From Cristatella mucedo (Eukaryota; Bryozoa; Phylactolaemata; Cristatellidae), in the NCBI GenBank assembly GCA_009760855.2, contig WPIO01000030.1, positions 4,223,001 through 4,287,000 on the forward strand: a stretch of 64,000 nt of DNA, given 5' to 3'. Position numbers and translations under genes: made by a program. The notes under the pieces were generated by a model. That model was not told the DNA's origin. It searched no databases and saw nothing but the letters and a program-made list of their open reading frames with translations. Positions 35,201 to 46,930 of the stretch are shown in pieces; the first letter of the stretch is position 1; each line of letters starts with the position of its first letter.

Positions 35201-37690
35201 ATCCTCGTACTCCCATAATGCAATGGCTAGTTTAGGCCAATAGCTTCGGCCGGGAGCTGTCCCAGTACGGGCCAAGGCGGGTGCCACTGACCCTACAAAG
35301 CGATGTAATGAAGAAGTTAGGTGTGATGCCAGAGGACGGCATCGGTGGTGAGAAGTCGGCAAGCGCACGGGAGTCACACTTGGTGATAGTCGGCAAGCCA
35401 TCTGGGGGTTTAAGCATCTGCCTTGACTATCGCCGACTTTACGAAGTGACGGTTCGTTATAGTAACCCTCTTCCGATTTTAACAGACACCGGATTGGCTC
35501 CACAAGTCTAAGTTATTTACCAGCCTTGTCATGATTGTCGGCTACCGTCAGATCCAAGTGTTCGGAGCTGATAGGGTTAAAACAACGTTCGCCACACCGT
35601 ATGACTTAAACCAGTTATGCCGAATGCCCTTCGGGTTACAACGCCCCAGGAACCTTTCAAAGTGTCGCCAACGGTATTATTCGGGTGTAGGTCAGTGAAG
35701 ATGTTCTGGCGTATCTTAGTGATTGTATTGGCTTTCGCGATAATTTGCTTTCACAATCATCTTGCTGCATCGATAGGGTCCTGCGGCTTTTTAAGGCATC
35801 GGGATTTAAACTATCAGGCGAAACGTACTGATTTGTCCAGGAAGAGGTGGCATTCCTGGGCCATATTAGCTCTGCTGGCAGCATCCGGCCAATGCCATCA
35901 AAATTTTCGATCATAAAAGGCTGGCAGACCCCACAAGCTGCCACGGAGCTGGCCCACTTCCTGGGAATGCCACTGAGCTGGCCCGCTTCCTGGGACTGCC
36001 GCGGAGCTGGCCTATTTCCTCGGACTGCAATGGAGCTGGCCCGCTTCCTCGGAGAGATTTTTAAGGGAAGTTCATTCCCAGCAACTTAGAGATTTCGGCC
36101 GTGCTGTAAGACCAGTTGAAAGAGTTCCATTGGTCCGATGACTGCACCACAGTATTCACCTTGCTGGAGCAGAGGTTAATAAATGACATTGGTCTTCCTG
36201 AACCAAGCCGTCAATTCATCTTGACTTGCGATGCATCGGCTATTGCAGTCGGCTTCATCCTTGAGGATTTAAACGACCAAGGGAGACAGCAACCCATTTC
36301 TTTTGGCGGGCAAGCTTAACAAAAGGGAAGCCAAGTGCTCAGCTACAGAGTTGGAGTGCTTAGGAGTGGTAGAACCGATCAAATCTATAGATCGTATTTT
36401 CTCGGCGCACACTTTCTTCTGCACATCAACCATGAGGCAGTAAAGCAGCTGCTAGTTAAGAAGAATGCTGAGGTGACCACTGGTCGTCTTTGGCGATGCG
36501 CCCATAAGTTGGATGAGTAGGACTTCCCCGGACGTCACAAACCGAGTAGAACCAATGTCGTGGCCGATATGCCCTGAGCCGATCGACACACCATGTGACT
36601 ACCTTACCAAATACATCATCGCAGTTCCACTGGGTTACAAGCAAACTGAAACAGTGAATGCCGTAGCATTAATAGCTATTTTGTGTGGATCTGTGCGATG
36701 CTTGGCAGCCTATGCAGCGACACAGGGTCCGAGTTTAAGTTCTGCCTTGTCCAAGAGACCTATCGCCAATTGCACATAGAAAATGTTCGCACGAGTGTCT
36801 CTCATCCAGCCAGTAATGGCGGAGTGGAACGATGCAGTAGAACCATTGGTGACTTACTTTGACTGCATACACTAGGCGATCAGTAAGATTGGCACTGTGT
36901 GCCGTACGTCTTCATGCTTCGCAGACCGAGAGTACCCTGCGAAATTATGCTTAACACGTTGACTAGATCAGATGCTAGCAGGGTGAAACATCGTGATGCA
37001 GAGAAAAATGGATCATATAGAGCACATCTGGAGCAAGTCTTTGATTCCGTCTGTTAACAGACTGAACCTGCAGCAGAAGAGGCAGTCTTGTGACCAACGA
37101 CAGAAAAGTCAACTTTATCCCATTTCAGGAGGGAGAGAAATTCTGGCTACCAAACATATAAAAAGCAGCCAGGGACAAATGCAAAGCTCTACTGGAGGGT
37201 TCCCTACGTTGTCAAACGTAAGATCTGCAACCTGTCATACTCTATAAGATTTGAGAGGGCTAAGCTATTTATTGTCCACTACAAACTTTTGTATCGCTGG
37301 AAGGAGCACCAGCAGGAGACAGCTGAAGACAGCGAACCTGCTGAGGGTAACGGCGAACGAACTGATCTAGTATAGACTAAATATAGAGTCGAGTATATGC
37401 TATATGACCACCCAGGTATAGAAGCTAACAAGGCTAAACTTTACATGCCGAAATACCAAGCAGAACCTGAACCATCGCTAGCCGAAGTGCTAGAAGATTA
37501 GTTGACACCTCATCCATCCCCGGCTGAATATCAGGCACCTGAGGACGTCCCAGAACATCAAGCAAGCTGCCCATAACCGTCCAAGAAGTTGTGAAAGACG
37601 CTGCAAGGCAGCCTACGGCTACAAACATATAGTCAGGACTAAAAGCCCCTGGCTGGCTTAGGGAATTTGACACCTAATATCGCTTGAACA
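35200..37690 (+). mobile_element. Ty3/Gypsy-like retroelement fossil (RT, RNase H, integrase)
   Basis: The pol parts come in the Ty3/Gypsy order. Reverse transcriptase lies at about 35,300-35,930 (PSGGLSICLDYRRL, then CRMPFGLQ-like and VAFLGHISSAG-like segments). RNase H lies at about 36,100-36,500 (FILTCDASAIAVG). Integrase and its C-terminal region lie at about 36,550-37,300. No gag, protease or LTR is recognised in the same orientation. It is heavily broken, on the order of ten or more interruptions, so it is old. A direct repeat of a ctggcccrcttcctgggact word occurs at 35,945-36,050. Confidence 0.8.
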
Positions 37691-37749
37691 AATGTATTGA
37701 CTTCTGACCCAAAAACAACATTGGGAGAAGTTTTAGTATTACCTCTCCG

Positions 37750-40556
37750 CCATTGGTTAAGGACAAGTGATTTTTTCTATGCGGTGCGAGTGCGAAGCTC
37801 TGCTCATAAACGGTTCTGCATTATCCGTCTCCTGCATACAGTACTCTCGCCACCTGGTCTACTTTATTTTCCAGCGACCTTACTAGGCCTGCAGTCATCT
37901 CCAGACTGCACTCCGTTATAACATTGTGGAGTAGGCCCAGCCGTGGTCGAATTATCACCTGTCCCATGCCACGTGTCCTTGTGGGTTTATCCCTGTCGAT
38001 CAATGACTTCAGAAACCCAACACCGTAGTTGAATCAGTAACAACCTATACCTTTCGAATTCCTCATGCAGCGATAATGTTGAGGCCTTTAATGACGGCTA
38101 CCAGGTCGGCAGTGTTTAAATGTGAGGTATCTATCGTCCGGCTTTCGGAGCCGCGAGGCATCCTCAACCACTTTACCGTCAAACTCAAGACACTTTACAA
38201 TAGCGACGCTGCTTGTATCGCACCAGTTTTCCACTGATGACACTGGGCACCCGCCACGTGCCGGTAACCGGATCAGAAGCTTGCACCCGGAGATGAATGT
38301 CGTAAGCAATTTCCTGAATCTCACTGGGTACCTCGGCGTCCAAGTCCCGATCGCTGGCTATACGTTTGAGGAAACGGCTCGCGGGTCGCACTTAGTAGGC
38401 GACCGGGAAATAAGCGAAGAGCTGCCCACACCAAGAAAATAGCTCTCGCCACGTCATCACTGGCTTTACGTAGCCTACGGAATTATCTCGGCGATATTGC
38501 TGTTCGCCAAAATATCGTCCGCATACAAATCAGTGCCTGACTCCTATGCCCATGAACAGCACTTTATTTCGAACAGCAGTCAGTACCTTAGGTGCATTGG
38601 TAAGGCCGAAATCCATACGAGTCAGGCCGTAACAACGGCCATGAAACTCAAGCTCCTGGTACTTCCTCAATGATGAGTCTTCGCGAATCTGCAAATAAGC
38701 TTTACACAAGTCCACGATGCCTACGTTGCCTCCCAATCGTCGCCACGCACGAATTGCATCACTGCACACGTCTCCGTCCGCCGTTTGGCTCGACAAGAAC
38801 CGGTTGAGATCGCAATAGTCGAAAACCGACTTCGCATTCCATCTGGCGCTTTGAATCACCGCCATCAAGGAAATCAGCCCCAGTGCACTCCCCGAGAAAC
38901 GGTTGAAACCAACCACACTCTATCCAGTCCTCCACTTCTGTCTCATATTCGGCTTCTACCGCTGATTGAATGCGATAATCGGGCACGCAATTCTGCAGCA
39001 AGGATGCCTCTAAATATTCTTTCCTGTTCCATTGCACATGCCACGCCCCATCGAGAAAATACCGCATTGGAGTCTTTGTCGGAGACCGTGAGCTCGCTCG
39101 GATTCGCGACGTGAGCAACGAGCGATACATCGGTAGCCTGGAGGTGGATGCCAAGGCAATGTTCACCGGTTCTTTCGTCACGGGTGCCTCTCACTGCGCG
39201 CGATTCGTTACCGAAGTAAACTCGGCCTTCACAGTGTCTAACGCGGACGCCGCCTGGTGCTCTTATGATGTTTATCCCAGGGATGGTGGCCCAGCCAGCA
39301 ATTATATCAGGCACCAAAAAGATTACCTCCAGCGGTACTCCTTTGATTAAAAACTGGCCTCACGTGCAAAGGGGTACAGAGCGAACTCACCATTCATCCT
39401 CAAGATACCCTCCTTAGCGGGCTGCAGTGCAGACAAGGAGACTAGCACTGCTGCAAGCACCTTGCGGGAGCAGCCAGTGTTAACAAGGGTGGTTGTGCTC
39501 TTGCCATTTAACATCACCACCAATGGAGGGTAGCCGTACCGAAGTAAAGAGAAACGAACTGCCGCAGGCGTTGACGGTTCTCCTTGGTCGTTTCTTGATC
39601 GTTCCGATCGCCGAACTTGCCGCTGCTTGGTGATTCGGATCAGAGAAGATCCAGCAAAGGATCTGCTTTGAAAAGGAAGCCGGTTGGTGTACCGCCTTTA
39701 CTAATCCAGCATTGGCTGCACCACATTGCCTCGGGTTTGGGCGCATTTATCCTCAAAGCGACCGGCGAGACCTGCCTCACCCGGCGAAATAAAATTAATC
39801 GAAATTTCAACTAGCACGGGCGATTCCGCTTTGTTAAGTGATTCGGCTGCTCGCAGCGGCTGCTTCACATCACCGGTAGGCCTGACATAAACGCACATTT
39901 TAGCAAAAAATCCCATGAATACGCAGGTTCCTACACTTGTGGCTAGGCAGAGAAGACAATGGACGCCAAGCAAACAAAGTCGGCCAAGTAGACGTCTAGC
40001 GTCTCATTCTCGTGAAGTTTTCTGCTCAAAAACCCATCGCACGCGCGGAAGCAAGCTGGTGAAAACGCAGCGCCGAGTGAGCGTTTTACCTTCGTGTGGT
40101 CACTTTTGTCCCTGTCCGTCAGCCCTTCATAGACTGCAAAAGCTCCGCCGGTCAAATACATGAGCATGACTTCTGCGAGATCGATTGCAGATGTGCAGCT
40201 TGGCCACAGCATCCAGTCGACGTACCCACTCAACGGAGTCTGCTTTGCCGTCGTAGGGTGCGACTTTCGCAAGCACCGACAGCGACTCCTAGCCAAGAAA
40301 TAGCTTTTAGTTTTGTTTCCGTCGCTCACAGTGCAGCACGCCCGCCGACGACCAGCACCGCCAGTTTATTTCATTACGCGTGAAGCAGGGGAAAGTGCGT
40401 CTCTCTTCGCCCCTCTCGCCCACCGGTGTGCCACCTCCCGCTCGCGCGACTGCCCCATGTCGCACCAATCACTAACAGCGCATCCCACCCGCATACCGCA
40501 TCGAGCGTCACAGCACAGTCGAACTACGACCAAGTGCACAACCGTCATTTAAACGA
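37750..40556 (-). mobile_element. Second Ty3/Gypsy-like fossil (gag, protease region, RT, RNase H)
   Basis: Reading right to left, a gag-like region lies at about 40,330-39,940 (LTDRDKSDHTKVKRSLGAAF). A protease-to-RT linker region lies at about 39,320-38,950. RT lies at about 38,920-38,530 (VFDYCDLNRFLSSQTAD, then VDLCKAYLQIR). RNase H lies at about 38,400-37,820 (CDTSSVAI, then VIIRPRLGLLHNVITE). This pattern fits a Ty3/Gypsy lineage common in aquatic invertebrates and is unlike the neighbouring + strand element. Integrase and LTRs are not seen. It is heavily broken and old. It lies tail-to-tail with the fossil at 35.2-37.7 kb. Confidence 0.75.
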
Positions 40557-40989
40557 AATCACAGTGACAAGTGATGTACTGAGACAGTAGCTACGTTCGC
40601 GACAGCCATGCTTCTCCCCAGAGTTTTCACCAACTATAAGGTCCTTAGTGTAAAGTCTGGATGCGTATATATTTTTATACTGTCAAAGAGAAATTAATAT
40701 ATGTACAGCCGCAACACATATACCTCGGAGCAAGAGCCTGCAACATTGGTATTTGAAGGCAATCACCTTAACAGCTGCTAATACGAAGGTTCTAAACGTG
40801 AACGTAGTGAAATACACAGCTGTCAAGAAGAGAGGTCAAAATGCGTGCACCAATTCGGTTGTGGCGCCTCAGTCTCAGTAGGTCTGAATTTCTTTTAAGG
40901 TTATGTAGATAAAATTACGTATACTTGTTTGAGTTGACAATATAGGGTTGAAAGGTCTATTTTTGGCAGAACCCACAAACAAGGTTAGC
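40557..40989. other. Unassigned AT-rich stretch
   Basis: No recognised feature. Confidence 0.4.
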
Positions 40990-41027
40990 TGATCCTCTTT
41001 TATACAGCAGCAGAAGAGCCCTTACGG
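40990..41027 (-). mobile_element. SINE-B 3' end scrap
   Basis: The complement reads agccgtaagggctcttctgc then tgctgtataaaagagg, matching the hairpin end of SINE-B at 8,394-8,425. It directly abuts a SINE-A copy. Confidence 0.5.
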
Positions 41028-41167
41028 CTGTTGCCGCACTGGTTGAACCGAGCGATTAAGGTGCTCCCCCCCGGAAATAGGTCTGGCCGAGGTCGTGGGC
41101 TCGAGCCCCGTGGCATATGTGAAGCGTATGAATTGAGATTAAATCTCTTAAGGATCTATACAGATGC

Positions 41168-41175
<8 letters not shown>
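41028..41175 (+). mobile_element. SINE-A copy ending in (AT)n
   Basis: The head reads ctggttgaaccgagcgatta and aggtgctcccc. The B box is cgtgggctcgagcccc, followed by gcatatgtgaagcgtatgaa and the tail agattaaatctcttaaggat. It runs directly into an AT microsatellite. Confidence 0.75.
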
Positions 41176-41210
<35 letters not shown>

Positions 41211-41242
41211 ATTGCCATGGTTGGAGATCCTATATATATATA

Positions 41243-41276
<34 letters not shown>

Positions 41277-41280
41277 TACA
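41170..41280. repeat. (AT)n microsatellite split by an inverted-repeat arm
   Basis: AT runs lie at 41,169-41,208 and 41,231-41,276. The first is the SINE-A tail. The second forms the loop between the inverted arms described at 41,209-41,324. Confidence 0.9.
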
Positions 41281-41324
41281 ACAGCTGGCAGTGGGCAGTA
41301 TAGGATCTCCAACCATGGCAATTG
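41209..41324. repeat. 26-bp perfect inverted repeat around an AT core
   Basis: The arms at 41,209-41,234 and 41,299-41,324 are exact reverse complements (left arm starts caattgccatggttggag). The right arm lies inside a SINE-B-like B-box region. The left arm stands alone between AT runs, so it looks like an inverted copy of part of the neighbouring SINE. Confidence 0.9.
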
Positions 41325-41400
41325 AACCCGAAGCCTAAGGCTTGAACTCAAGCACCTAAACTCGTGATCAAAACCTTGAAGGTTATGGACTGAGATATAA
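41282..41400 (-). mobile_element. SINE-B-like tRNA-derived element
   Basis: On the - strand it shows tttaggtgcttgagttcaag, then gggttcaattgccatgg as the B box, then actgcccactgccagctgtt, parallel to the SINE-B body. The 3' end is replaced by AT repeats. Confidence 0.5.
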
Positions 41401-41638
41401 GTTTTCTACACTTTACAATAAATTGTATTTCCTCATCCTTAATAATTGTATGAGTATGTTTCAATTCGAGAAAAAATGTTTCATCAGAGTGTGAATGTCA
41501 GTCGTACATGCAGCTAGGCTATCTAAAGAGTTTAATATTCCTGAATAAATTAGATTTTGAAAAATAGTTACAGCTGTGTGAAATAAATCTGCATATAAAT
41601 TAAAGTCTGGATTTGGCTTGATAATCACATTACGAGAG

Positions 41639-41640
<2 letters not shown>

Positions 41641-41692
<52 letters not shown>
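41641..41692. repeat. (AG)n microsatellite
   Basis: A pure AG run of about 26 repeats in otherwise unassigned DNA between the SINE cluster and the LTR-S copy. Confidence 0.95.
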
Positions 41693-41695
<3 letters not shown>

Positions 41696-41822
41696 ACTAT
41701 TTGAGTAAAAGCGGAGTATGGATACCAGGGATATCCATTCTACTCGTATACCGTTGGAGACAGAAGCTTTCACTCGCCAGATCCTAGAATATGGAACTAA
41801 TTTCTACAATAATTACTAAAGA

Positions 41823-42056
41823 AAACCCGCTGGTGAACAGATGGTGGGTGGATTCGCCATTAGGGCGGCAGGCTCACAGTTGTGGTCCTCCTAGATGAAT
41901 CATCGTGGTCGACCAGGGCACAGTAGCCGAGTCGAGGAGAGGAGAGTGGAAGAAGAAGGGGCGAAAGGCGTCATGAGTCCTTCGGCTCCGTGCGTCACAT
42001 ATTAAACTGTCGGTGTTGTTCATCGGCTGGCTCTCTGCTGTGCGAACCAAACAACA
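41823..42056 (+). mobile_element. Truncated LTR of the LTR-S family
   Basis: It aligns with the right two thirds of the solo LTR at 20,720-21,026. It starts aacccgctggtgaacagatg and ends gcgaaccaaacaaca, with about 47 bp of extra, partly duplicated sequence in the middle. The left end of the LTR is absent. It has no coding part. Confidence 0.8.
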
Positions 42057-42189
42057 GATGGCTAAATAAAGAATAATGGAACGGTCATACCTCTGTCATT
42101 TCCAAAATTTTTGTCGCGAAACTGCGGTTTTGATTTCACATTTGTAATTAGGTTTACTCGTCAAGTTTTATTCTATTGCGAAAACGTGT

Positions 42190-42870
42190 ACTCGAGTTAT
42201 GGCCTCTAATGGCCCTAGCCAGCAAGCCTCTCTTCATATTCCAACTGTGATGGAGCAGGTATTTCCACAACTGGCGTCGAAGAACATCGGCTTCGATTCA
42301 CCATTGCATACAATAATGTTTGGGGTTCACCCAAAAAATGACAAGCGATTGGGCACGAGCATGCTAATGCGTCGTCATACGTCATACAGCCCTCGCCAGG
42401 CAGCCTCTCCGCATAATCCTAGCGCGAAGCAGCTGCCAATTCTAAAGTAGTAATCGCTCATCTGCCACTTTGAAGTCACAAAAAAAGAAAAACAGTGTTC
42501 CGGGTTTACCAAAGAAATTTCATGCTGTTGGGCGTGTGCGTTATTATGCAATGGCCTCCAATGGGCAGGCCCATCGTATATTTTCAAGCTGCGATACAGT
42601 TCCCATTTCTACAATAGGCATCATGCTGCTCTTTTTTCCTGCCAATTTACAGAAAACCGTGTTCGGAGTTTTCCAACCAAATTTCATTCCATAGTGCATT
42701 TATGAGCTCTTACTTCGGCCTCCAATGGCTCCATCTATCCATTCTCCGTACGTAATCAAATTGCTATGTAGCTGCCTTTTTCAGAACAAGCGTTGAGCAA
42801 ATGCAATTTTAGTCTGAAATTATAGAAATCCATATTCTCGGTTCACCATCTCTGTTTCACGTGAGTGTGA
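42190..42870 (-). repeat. Satellite subfamily A, inverted segment (about 3-4 diverged units)
   Basis: Units here are the reverse complement of those at 42.95-44.30 kb. The diagnostic word appears as ggcctcyaatgg (at about 42,202, 42,554 and 42,716). It is accompanied by aaatttcatgctgttggg, the complement of the caatcgcatgaaatttgg block. Spacing is irregular, so some units are truncated. Confidence 0.75.
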
Positions 42871-42944
42871 ATTCAGTGGGTGAACCTAAAACACTATTTT
42901 TTTAATTAACTTGATTTGTAATCAACGCCGCTGTTGCACAACGC

Positions 42945-44300
42945 CTATTTTTGAAATGGCAGCTGTATCGCAGCTCGAAAATGCCGGACGGTCTGGGCCA
43001 TTTGAGGCCATTGCGTGCTAATGCACACGTGCAATTTTGTGAAACTGTGTGGGCATACCGGGACAAAGTGATCTATAGATTAATTCAAGCCACTGTTGGG
43101 AGATGCCTATTGTGGAAATGGCAGTTGTATCGATGTCTGAAAATGTAGGAGTGCTTGTTGGGCCGGGCCATTAGAGGCCATTACACGAGACAAGCACGCG
43201 CAATCGCTTTAAATTCAGTTTTTAAACCCAAAAACTATTTTCCATAACGTGGAATCAAATCCGCAGTTGCAGAACACTTACCGTTTGCCATAAAAACCGT
43301 GTGGTATACCGCCATTGCTCCAAGATACTTTTGAACTTGCAACTGTATCGCAGTGCGACTATGTAGGGCTGCCATTTGGCCGTACCAATGGAGGCCATAG
43401 CCTGAGAATACTCAAGCGTAATCGGTTGAAATTTAGCGAGTAAATCTGACATATTAGTTTCTTTCGTTTGAATTAAAAAATGCAGGCAGTCGGGCGCAGC
43501 TTTTTGAGGAAATGGCAGCCGTATAGCAGTTGTATTTTGAGGCCAGCAATCTGGGTCGAGCCATAGTAGGCCATAACATAAGAAGGCGCAAGCGCAATCG
43601 CATGAAATTTGATGGGTAAACCTGGACTATTATTCTCTACCATTTGAAATGAAAATCTCTGTTATTCGAAGCTTTTAATTTAAATGGCGGTTGTAATGCA
43701 GTTCCAAATTTTAGTGCTGCAATCTTTGCCGGACCCCTGGAGGCCATTGCATGCGATTGCACTCTTACAATAAGGCGGAGAAGGTAAATGTTGAACACTG
43801 TTATCAATTATTTGGAATCCAAACTGCAGTGGTGCGAACCTTGTCCTTGAATGTCAGCTGTATTGCAGTTTGAATTTTTTTGCTGCTATATGGGTCGGCT
43901 TATTGGAGGCCGTAGCACAAAAATGCATAAGCGCATTTGCATGAAATTTGGTGGGTAACCTTGGCATAGTGTTATCTATAATTTGAGATCAAAACCGAAG
44001 ATGCGCGTAGCATCTGCGGTTTTGTGTGGAAATGGTAACTGCATTGCCGTTAAAATGTGTAACAATGCTGACTGGGCCGGGCCTTTGGAGGCCACAGCAC
44101 GAGAACGCTCGAGCGAAATCGCATAAAATTTGGTGGGTAAACCCGTAACATCGTTCTGTATAGGTTGGAATCAAAATCGCAGTTTTCTTACGTTTATTGT
44201 GAAAATGGCAGCTGTATCACCACGTATCGCAGTGCACGGCAGTGTATCCCAGGTATTTGCGGGACTCGTGCTGCACCTAAAAGTAGGTAGCCGCGATACA
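42945..44300 (+). repeat. Satellite subfamily A, direct array, about 7-8 units of ~170-215 bp
   Basis: The word gaggcca(t) or a close variant recurs at about 43,004, 43,174, 43,391, 43,567, 43,740, 43,906 and 44,088, a mean step near 180 bp. Each unit carries gaaatggcagctgtatcgca, a ggccgggcc..ttggaggcca block, a caatcgcatgaaatttggtg block and a ggaatcaaaaccgcag block. Units differ a good deal, so the array is old. Short open frames within it are artefacts. Confidence 0.85.
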
Positions 44301-44344
44301 AGGCTCCGGCATCGCCGGTATTGGACGAGCAGCGGCTGAGACTA

Positions 44345-45052
44345 CCGCCGTTTCGAGCATTGCGTTAGAGACCTAGCTCTGTCCGTAATGGGAAGCCGCA
44401 CAACGCGTTTGTAACACCACCTGTATTCCAACTTCTAGAAAAGTATTTACTCCTATTAATCGCAGTTACTCGAGCTATCAAAAACAACAAAATCAAATCG
44501 TCTTAGTGACGACAAGCAAAGCTCGAGCTAGCGACGTGATTAGCATAGCAGTTGTTTAAGACTTTACGACCTCGGGTATTGGAGGCGGAGCTCTCGACGA
44601 AGGAGAGAGCGACGAAGGAGAGAGCGACGAGATCGAGCCTTAGGCTCCGTATTACGCACTTATCCTCGACAGACGCGAGTGGCATCTCGAGGGCCCAGGC
44701 GCGCGCGCTCGCTCGGCACACTCGATGGCGGAAGCGTTCAGGGAGACGCCCTAACGCTGCCGCTGGGCAGGCAGCTGACCGGCCCACAGGTGCTTTGGCT
44801 CGACGAACGCTGAGCCCGCGCGAGCCCGGCCCGGCGGCGCGGCGAAGGAACGCATGGCGACGGTCTGACGCCGCCGAGGACGGCACCGCCGCCGCCGCGG
44901 CTGCTAGTGGACGCGCTGTCTTGCGCTCGCATCTGCAGCGAGCAGCAGACGGCCCTCGGCGACGCAGAGACGGGCCGAGAGTTTCGGCCGCACCGACGGA
45001 GGAAGTGGGCCCTCAGGTGGGAGGCTAAGCGTTACGGGTTCGCGAGCTGCCT
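44345..45052. other. GC-rich unassigned block
   Basis: From about 44,570 the sequence is strongly GC-rich and open on both strands (158 codons + at 44,552-45,028 and 127 codons - at 44,503-44,886). Both frames are Ala/Arg/Ser-rich with no known domain. A short direct repeat (gcgacgaaggagagagcgac) lies at 44,597-44,625. It adjoins an LTR, so it may belong to an older insertion of the same kind. No host gene is supported. Confidence 0.4.
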
Positions 45053-45329
45053 TGTGGGCTTGCGGCTTCTGCTGTTGTAATTAGCGAAGCGCCCTGACAC
45101 AAATGTACGCGCCTCACCTGCGGCCAATAGTTAAGCCATTGACGCAGCGCAGCTCATACCGCCAATGCAAGTTTTATTGCGTTTGTCGGCTACGATTGAT
45201 CGAGCTCTCATATGTGTACGCGTTGAGAGTAATAAAGGTGGAATCTCGTTAACCGCTTACGTTCGCACGGTGTCTCTCCGTGAGACTCCCACAAGAGCTG
45301 CCGCCGCCCAAGCCATTGTTGATACAACA
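45053..45329 (+). repeat. LTR of the LTR-T element
   Basis: It matches, in opposite orientation, the split LTR at 47,285-47,896. Shared blocks include cacctgcggccaatagttaa, then gccattgacgcagcgcag and gtgtctctccgtgagactcc. The left edge is approximate (tgtgggc). The right edge is set by the primer-binding-like sequence. Confidence 0.7.
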
Positions 45330-46930
45330 ACTGGCAGCAGAGAATGATTTACTCGAGCCGAAAAGAGTACCATACCTTCTATGGTCTGGATGGGACGCCT
45401 ATATTGAAGCACGAGATGTTTAATGGCGGACCGCACTTTATGCCTTGGCTTCTAACGCGGGAGAAGGCTGTAGCAAGGCTAAAGATTGCGATGCCGTTAC
45501 AATCTGTTTTGCCAGTGTGTCTGGACGATAACGCGATACACGGCTGGGGTGACCAGCCGGCCGACATAAAGCAAGATTACCACAAGCTGCGAAACGAGTA
45601 AATTCCGATCTTCTTGCGGTTGACGGATGAGGAGGCCGAGCTCGAGGCCGAGAGGTTTCGGCTGGAGCAGGAACAGCTCACTGGAGCCGAGGCCGGGACA
45701 AAGCTGGGCGGCGAGCCAGCTTCATCGCCGGTCGATCCCGCCATCGACTGACCGCAAAAGCCAGACAGAGGAGCGGAACTCATTCCGCTACCGCAGCTAT
45801 CCGAGGGCAATGCCGGTGGAGGAAGCGGATGTGGGACCGCTTCCGACACAGCAGCCACAAAAGCCGGAGAGCGCCGGAACAACGTAAGTGCGCAGCGGCA
45901 GCAGCCGGAGACGACGGAGGGGCAGCGTGAGACGGCTTCCAGTGGTCAGCGGCGAGGCGATGGTAGCCTGCGAAACGGAGCAGGCGGCCCGAGCAAGCGA
46001 CGCCTCGGCGGCGAGGCGCAGCAGCGAGAGCGTCTCAGCGGCAGAGCATCTCGGCGGCAAAGAGCGACGCCTTGGTCGCGGAGCGCGCTGCGGCGAGAGC
46101 TTCTTGGCGGTGGAGAGCAACCGCACAAGCGTCTCGGCTCACATTGCAGAGGGGCCCCGCGAGATAGCGATCGGCGGCGGCGAGGCGACGGTAGCCTTCG
46201 ACGAGGCGCGCGCGACCCCCCAAGGGAGCGACATTTCAGCGGCGCAGCGCAGCAGCGAGAGCGTCGTAGTGACTGAGAGCGTCTCAGCGACCGCGGAGAG
46301 AAGTTCCGAGAGCGTTTCGGTGGTGAAGAGCGCCCGCACGACCGTCCCGGAGCGCAGAGGAGCACAGCGGTATAGCGGTCAGCGGCTGGGCGATAGCAGC
46401 CTGCGACCAGGCGCAGGCTGCCCGCGAGCGAAGCAGCGAGAGCGTCGCTGAGGCGAAGCGCAGCAGCGAGAGGATTGCCGTGGCGAGGAGCGCCCGTGAG
46501 AGCGTCTCGGTACGGAGCGCAGAGCAACGCAAGCGAGAGATCGACGCGGCGGAGTTGAACTTCGAAAACGGCGTGGCCATGATGAGCCGGAGTGTTTTTC
46601 GCAGGGCGGGATCGGCCGGCGACGAGCGCACGAGACCGGCCGTCGGGGCTCGCATGGAGGTGACCTGCGAGAGCCGTACCCGTCATAATTGGCTCGACTC
46701 GACAGGACTCTCCGACTCAAGGGTTGTGACGCCGCATAGGCGTCTCCGAGCGAATGGCGCCCTGCCCCCAGACGAGCAGCGGAGCGTCGCAAGACGGGCC
46801 GCTTTATTCAAGCATAGCTGGCTAAGTAAGCTAACCTGCCGCAGCTTGTCGCCACACTGGCAGATGTGCTCGTCTAGCGAGTCTCAGGGATTTAGCAGCG
46901 TCTCAACAATGGCCATAATATCCAGCTGAC
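45053..46930 (+). mobile_element. LTR-retroelement fossil: 5' LTR plus coiled-coil gag-like region (family LTR-T)
   Basis: An LTR of about 277 bp (45,053-45,329) ends in tacaaca. It is followed at once by actggcagcagagaatga, which looks like a primer-binding region. The interior begins with a gag-like start (YSSRKEYHTFYGLDGTPILK region). It then becomes a GC-rich, imperfectly repeated Arg/Ser/Ala/Glu segment at 45.9-46.6 kb, with repeats of the gcagcgagagcgtctcggcg type. No polymerase genes and no second LTR in this orientation are seen. It is broken, with several interruptions. The long - strand open frames across the GC-rich part are shadows. Confidence 0.6.

Noticed and set aside
45946-46686. 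246-codon - strand frame (and 187-codon + frame) in the GC-rich block
   Set aside because: Both arise from an imperfect GC-rich tandem repeat lacking stop codons. The Ser/Arg-rich - strand peptide has no domain, and the region follows an LTR and primer-binding-like site on the + strand.
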